Assembly (NCBI GenBank): GCA_964585575.1
Contig: CAZPEM010000055.1
Coordinates: 1 to 18,856 of the forward strand
Source of the DNA: UBA4655 sp964585575
GTDB lineage: Bacteria; Planctomycetota; Planctomycetia; Pirellulales; UBA1268
Length of the DNA stretch: 18,856 nt
Direction of reading: 5' to 3'
The notes beneath the pieces are model-generated. The model saw only the letters and a program-made list of their open reading frames with translations. It was not told the origin of the DNA and ran no database searches. Shown piece after piece: positions 7,178-13,777 of the stretch; the stretch's first letter is position 1, and each line of letters opens with the position of its first letter. Position numbers and translations under genes: made by a program.

Positions 7178-8536
7178 ATGGTCGCAGGGCTGCGCCGCGT
7201 CGTCATCACGGGAATGGGAATGGTGAGCCCCGCAGGCCTCACGCTCGACGATCTGTGGGCGAAGCTGTCCGGCGGTGGTTCCTGCGTCGGCCCGATCTCG
7301 CTCTTCGACGCGGGCGGCATCCCCCTGAAGCATGCGGCCGAGGCCCGGGCCTTCACCGGCGACATCGCCGACTTCGGCCGGCTCCAGCCGGACCAGAAAA
7401 AGGCGATCCGCAAGGGTCTGAAAGTGATGTGCCGCGAGAGCCAGATGGCCGTCGCCGCCGCCCAGCGGGCCATCGACGAAAGCGGCATCGCCGGCGGGGA
7501 GGCGACTTCGGTCGAGCCGGAGCGTTTTGGCTGTGTTTTCGGCTCCGACTACATGATGACGCTGCCGGAGGACTTCATCGCGAGCGTCGCGGCCTGTCGA
7601 GGCCCCGGCGGTGATTTCGAGTTCGATGCCTGGGCCCCGAAGGGCATGCCGCTGCTCAACCCGCTCTGGCTGCTGAAGTACCTCCCGAACATGCCCGCGA
7701 GCCACATCGCCATCTACAACGATCTCCGCGGTCCGAGCAACTCCATCACGATACGCGAGGCGAGCGGGCACCTTGCGATCGGCGAGGCGGTGATGACCAT
7801 CCAGCGGGGTGCGGCCGACGTCATGCTTGCGGGCGCGACCGGCACGCGGGTGCATCCGATGAAGACCGTACACACGCTCATGAACGAGCAGGTCGCCGTC
7901 GGAGACGACGACCCCGCCGGCTGGAGTCGTCCGTTCGACCGCGATCGCCGTGGCATGGTGCTTGGCGAGGGGGCCGGGGTGCTCGTGCTCGAGGAGCTCG
8001 GCCACGCGTTGAACCGCGGGGCGAAGATCCACGGGGAGGTCGTCGGCCATGCGGCGAGCCATGCCTCGACCCGTAGGGAGGCCTCGAGCCGTAGGGAGAC
8101 TGCCGCGCGGGGCATCGGCGACACGGCCAAGGCGATCGGAAACGTCGTCCGTGGCGCGCTTGCCGCGTCCGGAATCCGGCCCGACGAACTCGGCCACGTG
8201 CACGCTCACGGTCTCGGCACGGTCTGCGGTGATCGCGAGGAGGCGTCGGCGCTCGCCGCGGTGTTCGGTGAGAGACTCGGGCGGGTGCCGACCGTCGCAG
8301 CGAAGTCGAGTTTCGGCAACCTGGGTGCGGCGAGTGGCGTCGTGGAATGCATCGCGAGCGTGCTCGCGATGACGAAAGGAACGCTCTTCCCGCTGCAAAA
8401 CTACCGGCATTCCGATCCCGACTGCCCCATCCTCGCCGCCCGCGGCGGAGAAGCCGCCGGCTCGAGCTTCCTTTCCTCTTCGGTGACACCGCAAGGACAG
8501 GCCGGCGCGGTCGTGGTCCGGGCGTTTTTGACCTAG
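7178..8536 (+). CDS. Degenerate ketoacyl-ACP synthase homologue (Cys to Glu)
   Basis: The 452-residue protein is clearly a type II ketoacyl synthase: VVITGMGMVSPAG at the start, RGPSNSIT before the active site, RPFDRDRRGMVLGEGAGVLVLEEL (251-274) and HAHGLGT (342-348). The catalytic set is broken, however. The nucleophile position is Glu194 (TIREAS in place of TACAS). The first His is kept (His344) and the Lys is kept (Lys376), but the second His is Asn381 (KSSFGN in place of KSHLGH). The FGFGG gate loop is replaced by a SSSVTPQGQ stretch. This resembles chain-length-factor (KS-beta) and KSQ-type decarboxylating homologues, so condensation is unlikely. A role as FabF partner or malonyl-ACP decarboxylase is inferred. 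AAAGGGA precedes the ATG at 7178. About 40 residues of extra sequence relative to FabF surround positions 125-180. Confidence 0.92.
   Translation: MVAGLRRVVITGMGMVSPAGLTLDDLWAKLSGGGSCVGPISLFDAGGIPLKHAAEARAFTGDIADFGRLQPDQKKAIRKGLKVMCRESQMAVAAAQRAIDESGIAGGEATSVEPERFGCVFGSDYMMTLPEDFIASVAACRGPGGDFEFDAWAPKGMPLLNPLWLLKYLPNMPASHIAIYNDLRGPSNSITIREASGHLAIGEAVMTIQRGAADVMLAGATGTRVHPMKTVHTLMNEQVAVGDDDPAGWSRPFDRDRRGMVLGEGAGVLVLEELGHALNRGAKIHGEVVGHAASHASTRREASSRRETAARGIGDTAKAIGNVVRGALAASGIRPDELGHVHAHGLGTVCGDREEASALAAVFGERLGRVPTVAAKSSFGNLGAASGVVECIASVLAMTKGTLFPLQNYRHSDPDCPILAARGGEAAGSSFLSSSVTPQGQAGAVVVRAFLT
8063..8098. repeat. 18-bp in-frame tandem duplication within the ketosynthase homologue
   Basis: GCCTCGACCCGTAGGGAG (8063-8080) is followed by GCCTCGAGCCGTAGGGAG (8081-8098), 17 of 18 identical. 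It encodes the doubled peptide ASTRRE-ASSRRE at about residues 296-307, in a segment where FabF has a surface loop. Because 18 is a multiple of three, the frame is kept. Confidence 0.85.
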
Positions 8537-8586
8537 TTTTCCGAGGAATCGACGCCCCTCCGACGTCGCATGCAAACCCCCGCCGG

Positions 8587-8615
8587 TTGACAGTTTCCTG
8601 CCGCAAGCGTAGGTT
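8587..8615 (+). promoter_or_regulatory. Strong sigma70-type promoter for the nusA-infB operon
   Basis: A perfect -35 TTGACA (8587-8592) and a -10 TAGGTT (8610-8615) lie 17 bp apart, 50 bp after the preceding stop codon. It is the closest match to the consensus in the window. Transcription from about 8622 would give a leader of roughly 390 nt before nusA. Confidence 0.6.
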
Positions 8616-9009
8616 TTACGCGGTTTCTGGATCGGTGATTCTGATGGTGGTCGTCTGCTGGTGGCCTCCTCCGGGAGTCTGCTTGTCTGCTCGTGCCGGT
8701 CAGTCGCTTGGCTCTTGGCGGCGGGCTGCGGAAAGATTTCAGGCGTCTTCGTCCATGCGTCCCCGGTTCCGGGACGCCGGGCGCCCATGACGTGAGTGGC
8801 CTCCGCGGCCGCGGCCACTGGCCGCGTCGTCGAGGTTCGGCGTGATCGGCGCGGACCAGAGCAGCCTCGGGTGGCGAGCGGCGACGATTGGCCGCGACGT
8901 TCCGGCGTTGCCAGGTGTTGGCTGGCCGTGCCGCGAGGCACTGCCGGAGTGGAGATGGCCGATTGAACAGATGGCCGATTGAAGAGGCCATGGAGAGAAT
9001 GAGTCCGTC
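8616..9009 (+). other. Long nusA leader region, no convincing gene
   Basis: About 390 bp lie between the predicted promoter and nusA. The only clear structures are a perfect hairpin at 8810-8826 (7-bp stem CGCGGCC/GGCCGCG, loop ACT) and a 16-bp duplication near the 3' end. rimP, which usually precedes nusA, is not here. Short open frames exist, for example a 48-codon one from 8644, but none has a recognisable product. A regulatory leader is possible but unproven. Confidence 0.35.
8953..8984. repeat. 16-bp tandem duplication upstream of nusA
   Basis: AGATGGCCGATTGAAC (8953-8968) is followed by AGATGGCCGATTGAAG (8969-8984), 15 of 16 identical. It ends 25 bp before the nusA ATG. Confidence 0.85.
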
Positions 9010-10335
9010 ATGAAGCCCGAAGAAATTCTAAGGATCGTCGACGCCATCCATCGCGACAAGAACATCGACAAGGAACTGGTGTTCCAGGCGATCGAAGCGG
9101 CGCTCGTCACCGCGCTCTCCCGGCAGTACGGGGAGGACGCGAACGTCACAATCACGATCGACCGCGCGGATGGCACGCTCAGCGGTGCGCACGACGGCGT
9201 CGCGATCGATCCGCAGGAGCTGTCGGGACGCATCGGCGCCCAGACCGCGAAGCAGGTGATCATCCAGAAGATTCGAGAGGCGGAGCGTGACGCCATCCAC
9301 GACGAGTTCGAAGACCAGATCGGGCAGATGGTCTCCGGCGTGGTCACCCGGTTCGAGGGTGCGGCGGCGACCGTGGCGCTCGGCGCCACCGAGGCGATCC
9401 TGCCGCGCAGCGAGCAGATTCCCGGCGAGTCCTATCACCCCAACGAGCGGGTCAGGGCGACGATCTTCGAGGTCCGCAAGGTCGGCAGCCGTGTGAAGAT
9501 CATTCTCTCGCGGATCCGCCCGCAGCTTGTTCAGCGGCTCTTCGAACAGGAGATCCCGGAGATCGCCGACGGCGTCATCGAGATTCGCGCGATCGCCCGC
9601 GAGCCCGGCTATCGCAGCAAGGTCGCCGTGATCAGTTCCGACTCGCGCGTCGACTGTGTCGGCGCGTGCGTCGGCGTCCGGGGAAATCGGATCAAGAACA
9701 TCGTCGAGGAGCTCGGAGGCGAGCGGATCGACATCGTTCGGTGGAGCGAGGACCTGCAGGTGCTCGTGCCGAACTGCCTGCAGCCGGCGGAGGTCGACGA
9801 GGTGATTCTCTGCCAGATGCTCGGGCGAGGCATCGTGCTCGTGCGGGAGGACCAGCTCTCGCTCGCGATCGGTCGCCGCGGGCAGAACGTCCGGCTCGCC
9901 AGCAAGCTTTGCGGGTGGGACATCGAAATCATGACCCGCGAGGAGCTCGACCAGCAGATCGACCGTGCCGTCGAGGGCTTCTCGTCGATCGAAGGACTGG
10001 AGCCGTCGGTGGCCGAGCGGCTCGTGGGCGAGGGCTTCCTCTCCTACGATGACCTGTCGGTCATCGAGCCGGATGACCTCATGGAGATGGGAGGCCTCTC
10101 GCGTGAGGTGGTCGACCAGATCGTGGCGGAGGCGGAGCGTCGGGCGACGCTTGCCGAGGCGGCGGCCGCCGACCAGCGGCGTCGGCAGCGTGAGCAGGAG
10201 CGGATCGAGGCGGCCACGGCCGCCGCCGACGCGGAGGACGCCCGTACCGCGGTGGCGTCCCAAGGGGAATCCGCCGTGCTCGCCGACGGTACGGTCGCTC
10301 CCCAAGATTCGCCGACCGCCGGCCAGGGGACGTGA
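9010..10335 (+). CDS. nusA: Transcription termination/antitermination factor NusA
   Basis: NusA binds RNA polymerase and nascent RNA, and modulates pausing, termination and antitermination. Domains in order over 441 residues: N-terminal polymerase-binding domain (1 to about 100, starting MKPEEILRIVDAIHRDKNI), S1 domain (about 105-170), KH1 (RVDCVGACVGVRGNRIKNIVEEL in 213-235), KH2 (SLAIGRRGQNVRLASKL in 284-300), one helix-hairpin-helix acidic repeat (about 325-375), then an Ala/Glu/Arg-rich disordered tail. The GxxG loops of both KH domains are intact. E. coli NusA has two acidic repeats; here there is one. The usual neighbours rimP upstream and ylxR downstream are missing, although infB follows after 158 bp of repeat-rich spacer. 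ATG at 9010 gives the family N-terminus. Confidence 0.95.
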   Translation: MKPEEILRIVDAIHRDKNIDKELVFQAIEAALVTALSRQYGEDANVTITIDRADGTLSGAHDGVAIDPQELSGRIGAQTAKQVIIQKIREAERDAIHDEFEDQIGQMVSGVVTRFEGAAATVALGATEAILPRSEQIPGESYHPNERVRATIFEVRKVGSRVKIILSRIRPQLVQRLFEQEIPEIADGVIEIRAIAREPGYRSKVAVISSDSRVDCVGACVGVRGNRIKNIVEELGGERIDIVRWSEDLQVLVPNCLQPAEVDEVILCQMLGRGIVLVREDQLSLAIGRRGQNVRLASKLCGWDIEIMTREELDQQIDRAVEGFSSIEGLEPSVAERLVGEGFLSYDDLSVIEPDDLMEMGGLSREVVDQIVAEAERRATLAEAAAADQRRRQREQERIEAATAAADAEDARTAVASQGESAVLADGTVAPQDSPTAGQGT

Positions 10336-10339
10336 CAGG

Positions 10340-10387
10340 AATCATCGGCAGGCAGAATCATCGGCAGGCAAAATCATGGGTAGGCAG
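10340..10387. repeat. Triple 16-bp tandem repeat after nusA
   Basis: There are three consecutive 16-bp copies starting AATCATCGGCAGGCA: 10340-10355, 10356-10371 (one change) and 10372-10387 (AATCATGGGTAGGCAG, two changes). The array begins 4 bp after the nusA stop and lies in the nusA-infB spacer. Confidence 0.88.
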
Positions 10388-10422
10388 AGGGATGATCGGC
10401 CGGGAGTGACCGCATAGAAGCG

Positions 10423-10478
10423 AACGGGTCGAAGAAACGCAGAACCAGTCGAAGAAACAGAACGGGTCGAAGAAAAAA
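10423..10478. repeat. Triple 18-20-bp tandem repeat before infB
   Basis: Three units built on AAC(GGG/CAG)TCGAAGAAA occur at 10423-10442 (20 bp), 10443-10460 (18 bp) and 10461-10478 (18 bp). The array ends 15 bp before the infB GTG. With the 16-bp array at 10340-10387, repeats cover about two thirds of the 158-bp nusA-infB spacer. Confidence 0.85.
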
Positions 10479-10493
10479 GGGCCGAGCAAACCA

Positions 10494-13334
10494 GTGGCGA
10501 TCAGGATTTACAGCCTCGCGAAGGAAATGAAGATCGACAGCAAGGAGCTGGTCGATCTCTGCACCCGCGCGGGAATCCTCGACAAGGGGTCGGCGCTTGC
10601 GAGCCTCACCGAAGAAGAGGTCGTGAAGCTCAAGGAGTTCATCGCCGGCAAGTCGCGGCCTGCGGCCGCCGGAAAGCCGCCGGTGCGGCCGTCGGCTGCG
10701 GCCGGGCCGGCTGCCACCGTGCCGGCAAAGTCGGCCGACGGGGCTCCGCAGACGCTCCGTCGCGAGGACTACATCGCCCCGGCAGGAGTCGCCAGCCGCC
10801 AAAAGCCGGCCGAGCCGAAGCCCCCGCAAGTCTCGCCGCTGCAGGCCAAGTTGTCGCAGCGCGGCGGACAGGCCGAACAGCCGCAGTCTGGGTCGCCGCA
10901 GTCTGGGTCGCCGCAGTCTGGGTCGCCGTCGTCTGGGTCGCCGTCGTCTGGGTCGCCGTCGTCTGGGTCGCCGTCGTCTGGAGCCGCCACCGCACCGCCG
11001 TCAAAAGTGGCTCCACCGCCAGGGAAGCCGCCGGGGATCGGATCGACGGGTTCGGCGGAACCGCCACGTCCAAGGCCGCAGGTCGCCAAGCCGGCGCCTC
11101 GGCCCGCCTTCAAGTTCGCCCCCATGCCGGTGACTCGGCCCACCACCGACCGCCGCAGCGACGAGCCCGCGCCGCAGAAGCCCGACGTGAAGCTGCCGAT
11201 CGAGGCGATCCGCAGCGCGAAGGCCGGGGGTGCCAAGCCGCTCGCGGAGCACATGCGGAAGCACGAGCAGCGTCAGTCCGAGGCTCGGGCCCGGACGGGC
11301 TCCGGTGCTCCTCGTGGCCTCGAGCCGGGGCCGATTCCCCCGCCGCTGGAGCTTGGCGGCAGGATTCGGCGTGTTCCATCGAAGGGGGGCGGAGGGCCGC
11401 AGTCGGACGACCTGCTCGGCGGTCGCGACAGCCGCCAGTTGGCCAGGAAACGTTCGGGCGAATCGAGGGGCATTTCCGGCGACGATGAGTATGGTGCGCG
11501 GCGTCGCCGCCCTCGACAGCGAAAGGGGGCGAGCGTCTCGACGGCCGCGCCCAGGAAGTCGTCCGCCGCGATCCAGGTCCCCTGCACCGTCCGCGCCTTC
11601 TCCGAGGCGATCGGCCTGGCCGCCGGCGAGGTGCTCAAGAAGCTCTTGGGTTTCGGCCTGGAGCAGATGCCGAGCATGTCGACCATGCTCGACCGTGACA
11701 CCGTTGAGTTGCTTGCCGCGGAGTTGGGTGTGGAGCTCAACGTCAAGACCGTCGAGGATCTCGAGAAGGAGCTGCTCGCGGGCTTCGATGCCGTCGACGA
11801 GGATCCGGCCCTGCGGGTTCCCCGCGCACCGGTCGTGACATTCCTGGGGCACGTCGACCACGGCAAGACGTCTCTGCTCGACAGGATTCTCGGCATCGAC
11901 GTGGCCGCCCGCGAGTCGGGCGGAATCACGCAGCACATGCGTGCGTACGGCGTCCGTCGCAACGACCGGATGATCGCCTTCGTAGACACTCCGGGCCACG
12001 AGGCCTTCACGCAGATGCGGGCCCGTGGTGCCAACGTGACGGACTGCGCCGTGATCGTGATCGCGGCGGACGACGGGATCATGCCGCAGACGGAGGAGGC
12101 GATCAGCCATGCGAAGGCGGCCGGCGTGCCGATCGTGGTCTGCATCAACAAGATCGATCTGCCGGGCGTGGACGTGCAGCGGATCTACCAGCAGCTCGCC
12201 GCGAACGAGCTCTTGCCGACCGAGTGGGGCGGCGAGATCGAGGTGGTGAAGACGAGCGCGGTGACGGGCGAGGGGATCGACCACCTGCTCGACACGCTCC
12301 TGACGATCGCCGAGCTGCACGACCTGCGGGCGAACCCGGAGCGGGCCGCGGCCGGCGTCTGCCTCGATGCGTCGATCCACGAGGGCCGCGGCGTGGTGGC
12401 CTGCCTGCTCGTCCAGAAGGGCACGCTCCACGTCGGCGATGCCGTCGTCTGCGGCGAGGGAAGCGGCCACGTCAAGTCGATGACCGACACGCTCAAGAAG
12501 AAGTCCGTCAAGGAAGCGGGGCCGTCGCAGCCGGTGTTCGTGAGCGGCTTCGACGTGCCGCCGGTGCCTGGCGAACGCTTCCACGTCGTGGAGTCGATCG
12601 CACGGGCCCGCGAGGTGGCCGTGCAGCGGAGCGGCATCCGACGTCAGAGCAGTCTCTCGAGCCAGCCTGTGCACGTCACGCTCGAGAACCTCTTCGACAG
12701 GCTGGGCCGCGAGAAGGCGCCGACGCTCAACCTCATCCTGCGGGCCGACGTTCGCGGATCGATCGAGGCGATCCTCAAGGAACTCGGCAAGCTCGAGCAT
12801 CCTGAGGTGAAGATTCGCATGCTGCAGGCGACCGTCGGTGGCATCACCGAGGCCGACGTGGCGCTCGCCGACGCCTCGGATGCCGTGATCATCGGATTCA
12901 ACGTCGTGCCCGACGAGCGGGCGCGGGCGCTCGCCGACGCGCAGGGCGTTCAGATTCGCCGCTACGACATCATCTACCAGGTGACCGACGACCTGAAAAA
13001 CGCCCTCGAGGGCATGCTCGCGCCGGAGCGGCGGGAGGCGGAGCTGGGGAGGGCAGTCGTGCAGCGGACCTTCTCGATCAGCCGCATCGGCGTCATCGCC
13101 GGCTGCCGCGTGATCGCGGGCATCATCGCGAGGAACGGCCGGCTGCGGGTGATCCGGGACAACAGGATCCTCGGCGACTACGCCATCGAATCCCTCAAGC
13201 GGGAGAAGGACGACGCCCGCGAGGTTCGGGACGGGCTCGAGTGCGGCATCAAGCTCGCGGGATTCAACGACATCAAGGAGGGTGACATCCTCGAGTGCTA
13301 CCGCATCGAGGAGGTCGCGAGGACGCTCTCGTGA
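10494..13334 (+). CDS. infB: Translation initiation factor IF-2
   Basis: IF-2 is the GTPase that brings initiator fMet-tRNA to the 30S subunit and promotes subunit joining. It has 946 residues. An N-terminal IF2N domain (IRIYSLAKEMKIDSKELVDLC, 3-23) is followed by a long Pro/Ser/Ala-rich linker with a seven-fold PQSGS/PSSGS array (130-164) and a second IF2N-like domain (about 360-425). The G domain follows, with G1 GHVDHGKT (452-459), G2 GGITQH (476-481), G3 DTPGH (498-502), G4 NKID (552-555) and G5 TSAVTGEG. The C-terminal domains II-IV are complete, ending ILECYRIEEVARTLS. The GTG at 10494 gives the conserved start; no strong Shine-Dalgarno is adjacent. The stop overlaps the rbfA start (GTGA), which implies coupled translation. 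Confidence 0.96.
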   Translation: MAIRIYSLAKEMKIDSKELVDLCTRAGILDKGSALASLTEEEVVKLKEFIAGKSRPAAAGKPPVRPSAAAGPAATVPAKSADGAPQTLRREDYIAPAGVASRQKPAEPKPPQVSPLQAKLSQRGGQAEQPQSGSPQSGSPQSGSPSSGSPSSGSPSSGSPSSGAATAPPSKVAPPPGKPPGIGSTGSAEPPRPRPQVAKPAPRPAFKFAPMPVTRPTTDRRSDEPAPQKPDVKLPIEAIRSAKAGGAKPLAEHMRKHEQRQSEARARTGSGAPRGLEPGPIPPPLELGGRIRRVPSKGGGGPQSDDLLGGRDSRQLARKRSGESRGISGDDEYGARRRRPRQRKGASVSTAAPRKSSAAIQVPCTVRAFSEAIGLAAGEVLKKLLGFGLEQMPSMSTMLDRDTVELLAAELGVELNVKTVEDLEKELLAGFDAVDEDPALRVPRAPVVTFLGHVDHGKTSLLDRILGIDVAARESGGITQHMRAYGVRRNDRMIAFVDTPGHEAFTQMRARGANVTDCAVIVIAADDGIMPQTEEAISHAKAAGVPIVVCINKIDLPGVDVQRIYQQLAANELLPTEWGGEIEVVKTSAVTGEGIDHLLDTLLTIAELHDLRANPERAAAGVCLDASIHEGRGVVACLLVQKGTLHVGDAVVCGEGSGHVKSMTDTLKKKSVKEAGPSQPVFVSGFDVPPVPGERFHVVESIARAREVAVQRSGIRRQSSLSSQPVHVTLENLFDRLGREKAPTLNLILRADVRGSIEAILKELGKLEHPEVKIRMLQATVGGITEADVALADASDAVIIGFNVVPDERARALADAQGVQIRRYDIIYQVTDDLKNALEGMLAPERREAELGRAVVQRTFSISRIGVIAGCRVIAGIIARNGRLRVIRDNRILGDYAIESLKREKDDAREVRDGLECGIKLAGFNDIKEGDILECYRIEEVARTLS
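10881..10985 (+). repeat. Seven-copy 15-bp in-frame minisatellite in infB
   Basis: Units of 15 bp run without interruption. Three are CCGCAGTCTGGGTCG (10881-10925), three are CCGTCGTCTGGGTCG (10926-10970), and a last degenerate unit ends in GAGCC (10971-10985). They encode PQSGS x3, PSSGS x3 and PSSGA in the IF-2 linker. The change from CAG to TCG is shared by whole blocks, which indicates expansion by repeat duplication. Confidence 0.93.
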
Positions 13335-13777
13335 GTTCGCGTCGGCTGCTGAAAGCCGCCGAGGCGGTGCGGGAGGTGGTGAGCATGGCGATCCTGACGA
13401 GCGTCCGCGATCCTCGCGTGAAGGACGTGACCGTCACCCGCGTCGAGATGGCGGCCGACATGAAGTCGGCGACGGTGCATGTCTCCGTGATGGGCGGTGA
13501 AGCGAAGCAGCAGCTCGCCCTGCGTGGGCTCGCCAGCTCCGCCGGCTTCCTTCAGTCGAGGATCGCCGACCGGATCGAGACTCGATACACGCCGCGGCTG
13601 CAGTTCAAGCTCGATGGCGGCGTTCAGCGTTCCATCGAGATGGCCCGCATGCTCGTGGAGCTGCTCCCCGGCGAGGAGGGCAGCGAATCCGGGGTGGAGG
13701 GTCCGCAGCATGAACACCCCGGGAAAGACGGGGACGAGCAACACCCGGAGCCGGAAGACCCGCAGGACGTCGTATGA
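13331..13777 (+). CDS. rbfA: 30S ribosome-binding factor RbfA
   Basis: RbfA binds the 30S subunit late in its assembly and helps 16S rRNA 5'-end maturation and cold adaptation. The 148-residue product starts SSRRLLKAAEAVREVVSMAI and carries DPRV (27-30), VTVTRVEMAADM, VSVMGGEA, the KH-like AGFLQSRIADRIETRYTPRL (71-90) and FKLDGG (92-97). I chose the GTG at 13331, which overlaps the infB stop as GTGA, because the family N-terminus begins there. The frame is open 12 codons further upstream inside infB. An acidic, probably disordered tail (about 113-148, rich in Glu and Asp) extends beyond the usual end. It overlaps the next gene by 4 bp (ATGA), so the three genes are probably translationally coupled. 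Confidence 0.93.
   Translation: MSSRRLLKAAEAVREVVSMAILTSVRDPRVKDVTVTRVEMAADMKSATVHVSVMGGEAKQQLALRGLASSAGFLQSRIADRIETRYTPRLQFKLDGGVQRSIEMARMLVELLPGEEGSESGVEGPQHEHPGKDGDEQHPEPEDPQDVV

Noticed and set aside
8644..8790. 48-codon + strand frame with a hydrophobic start after the nusA promoter
   Set aside because: No ribosome-binding site of note, no homology recognised, and Arg-rich downstream. It is more likely leader sequence.
7079..8941. Long minus-strand open frame (620 codons) opposite the ketosynthase homologue
   Set aside because: It overlaps a clear KAS-fold gene completely. Its composition is Arg/Gly/Ala/His-rich with no motif.
10881..10985. CRISPR-like regular repeats
   Set aside because: The units are 15 bp without spacers, in frame within infB. 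This is a minisatellite, not a CRISPR array.
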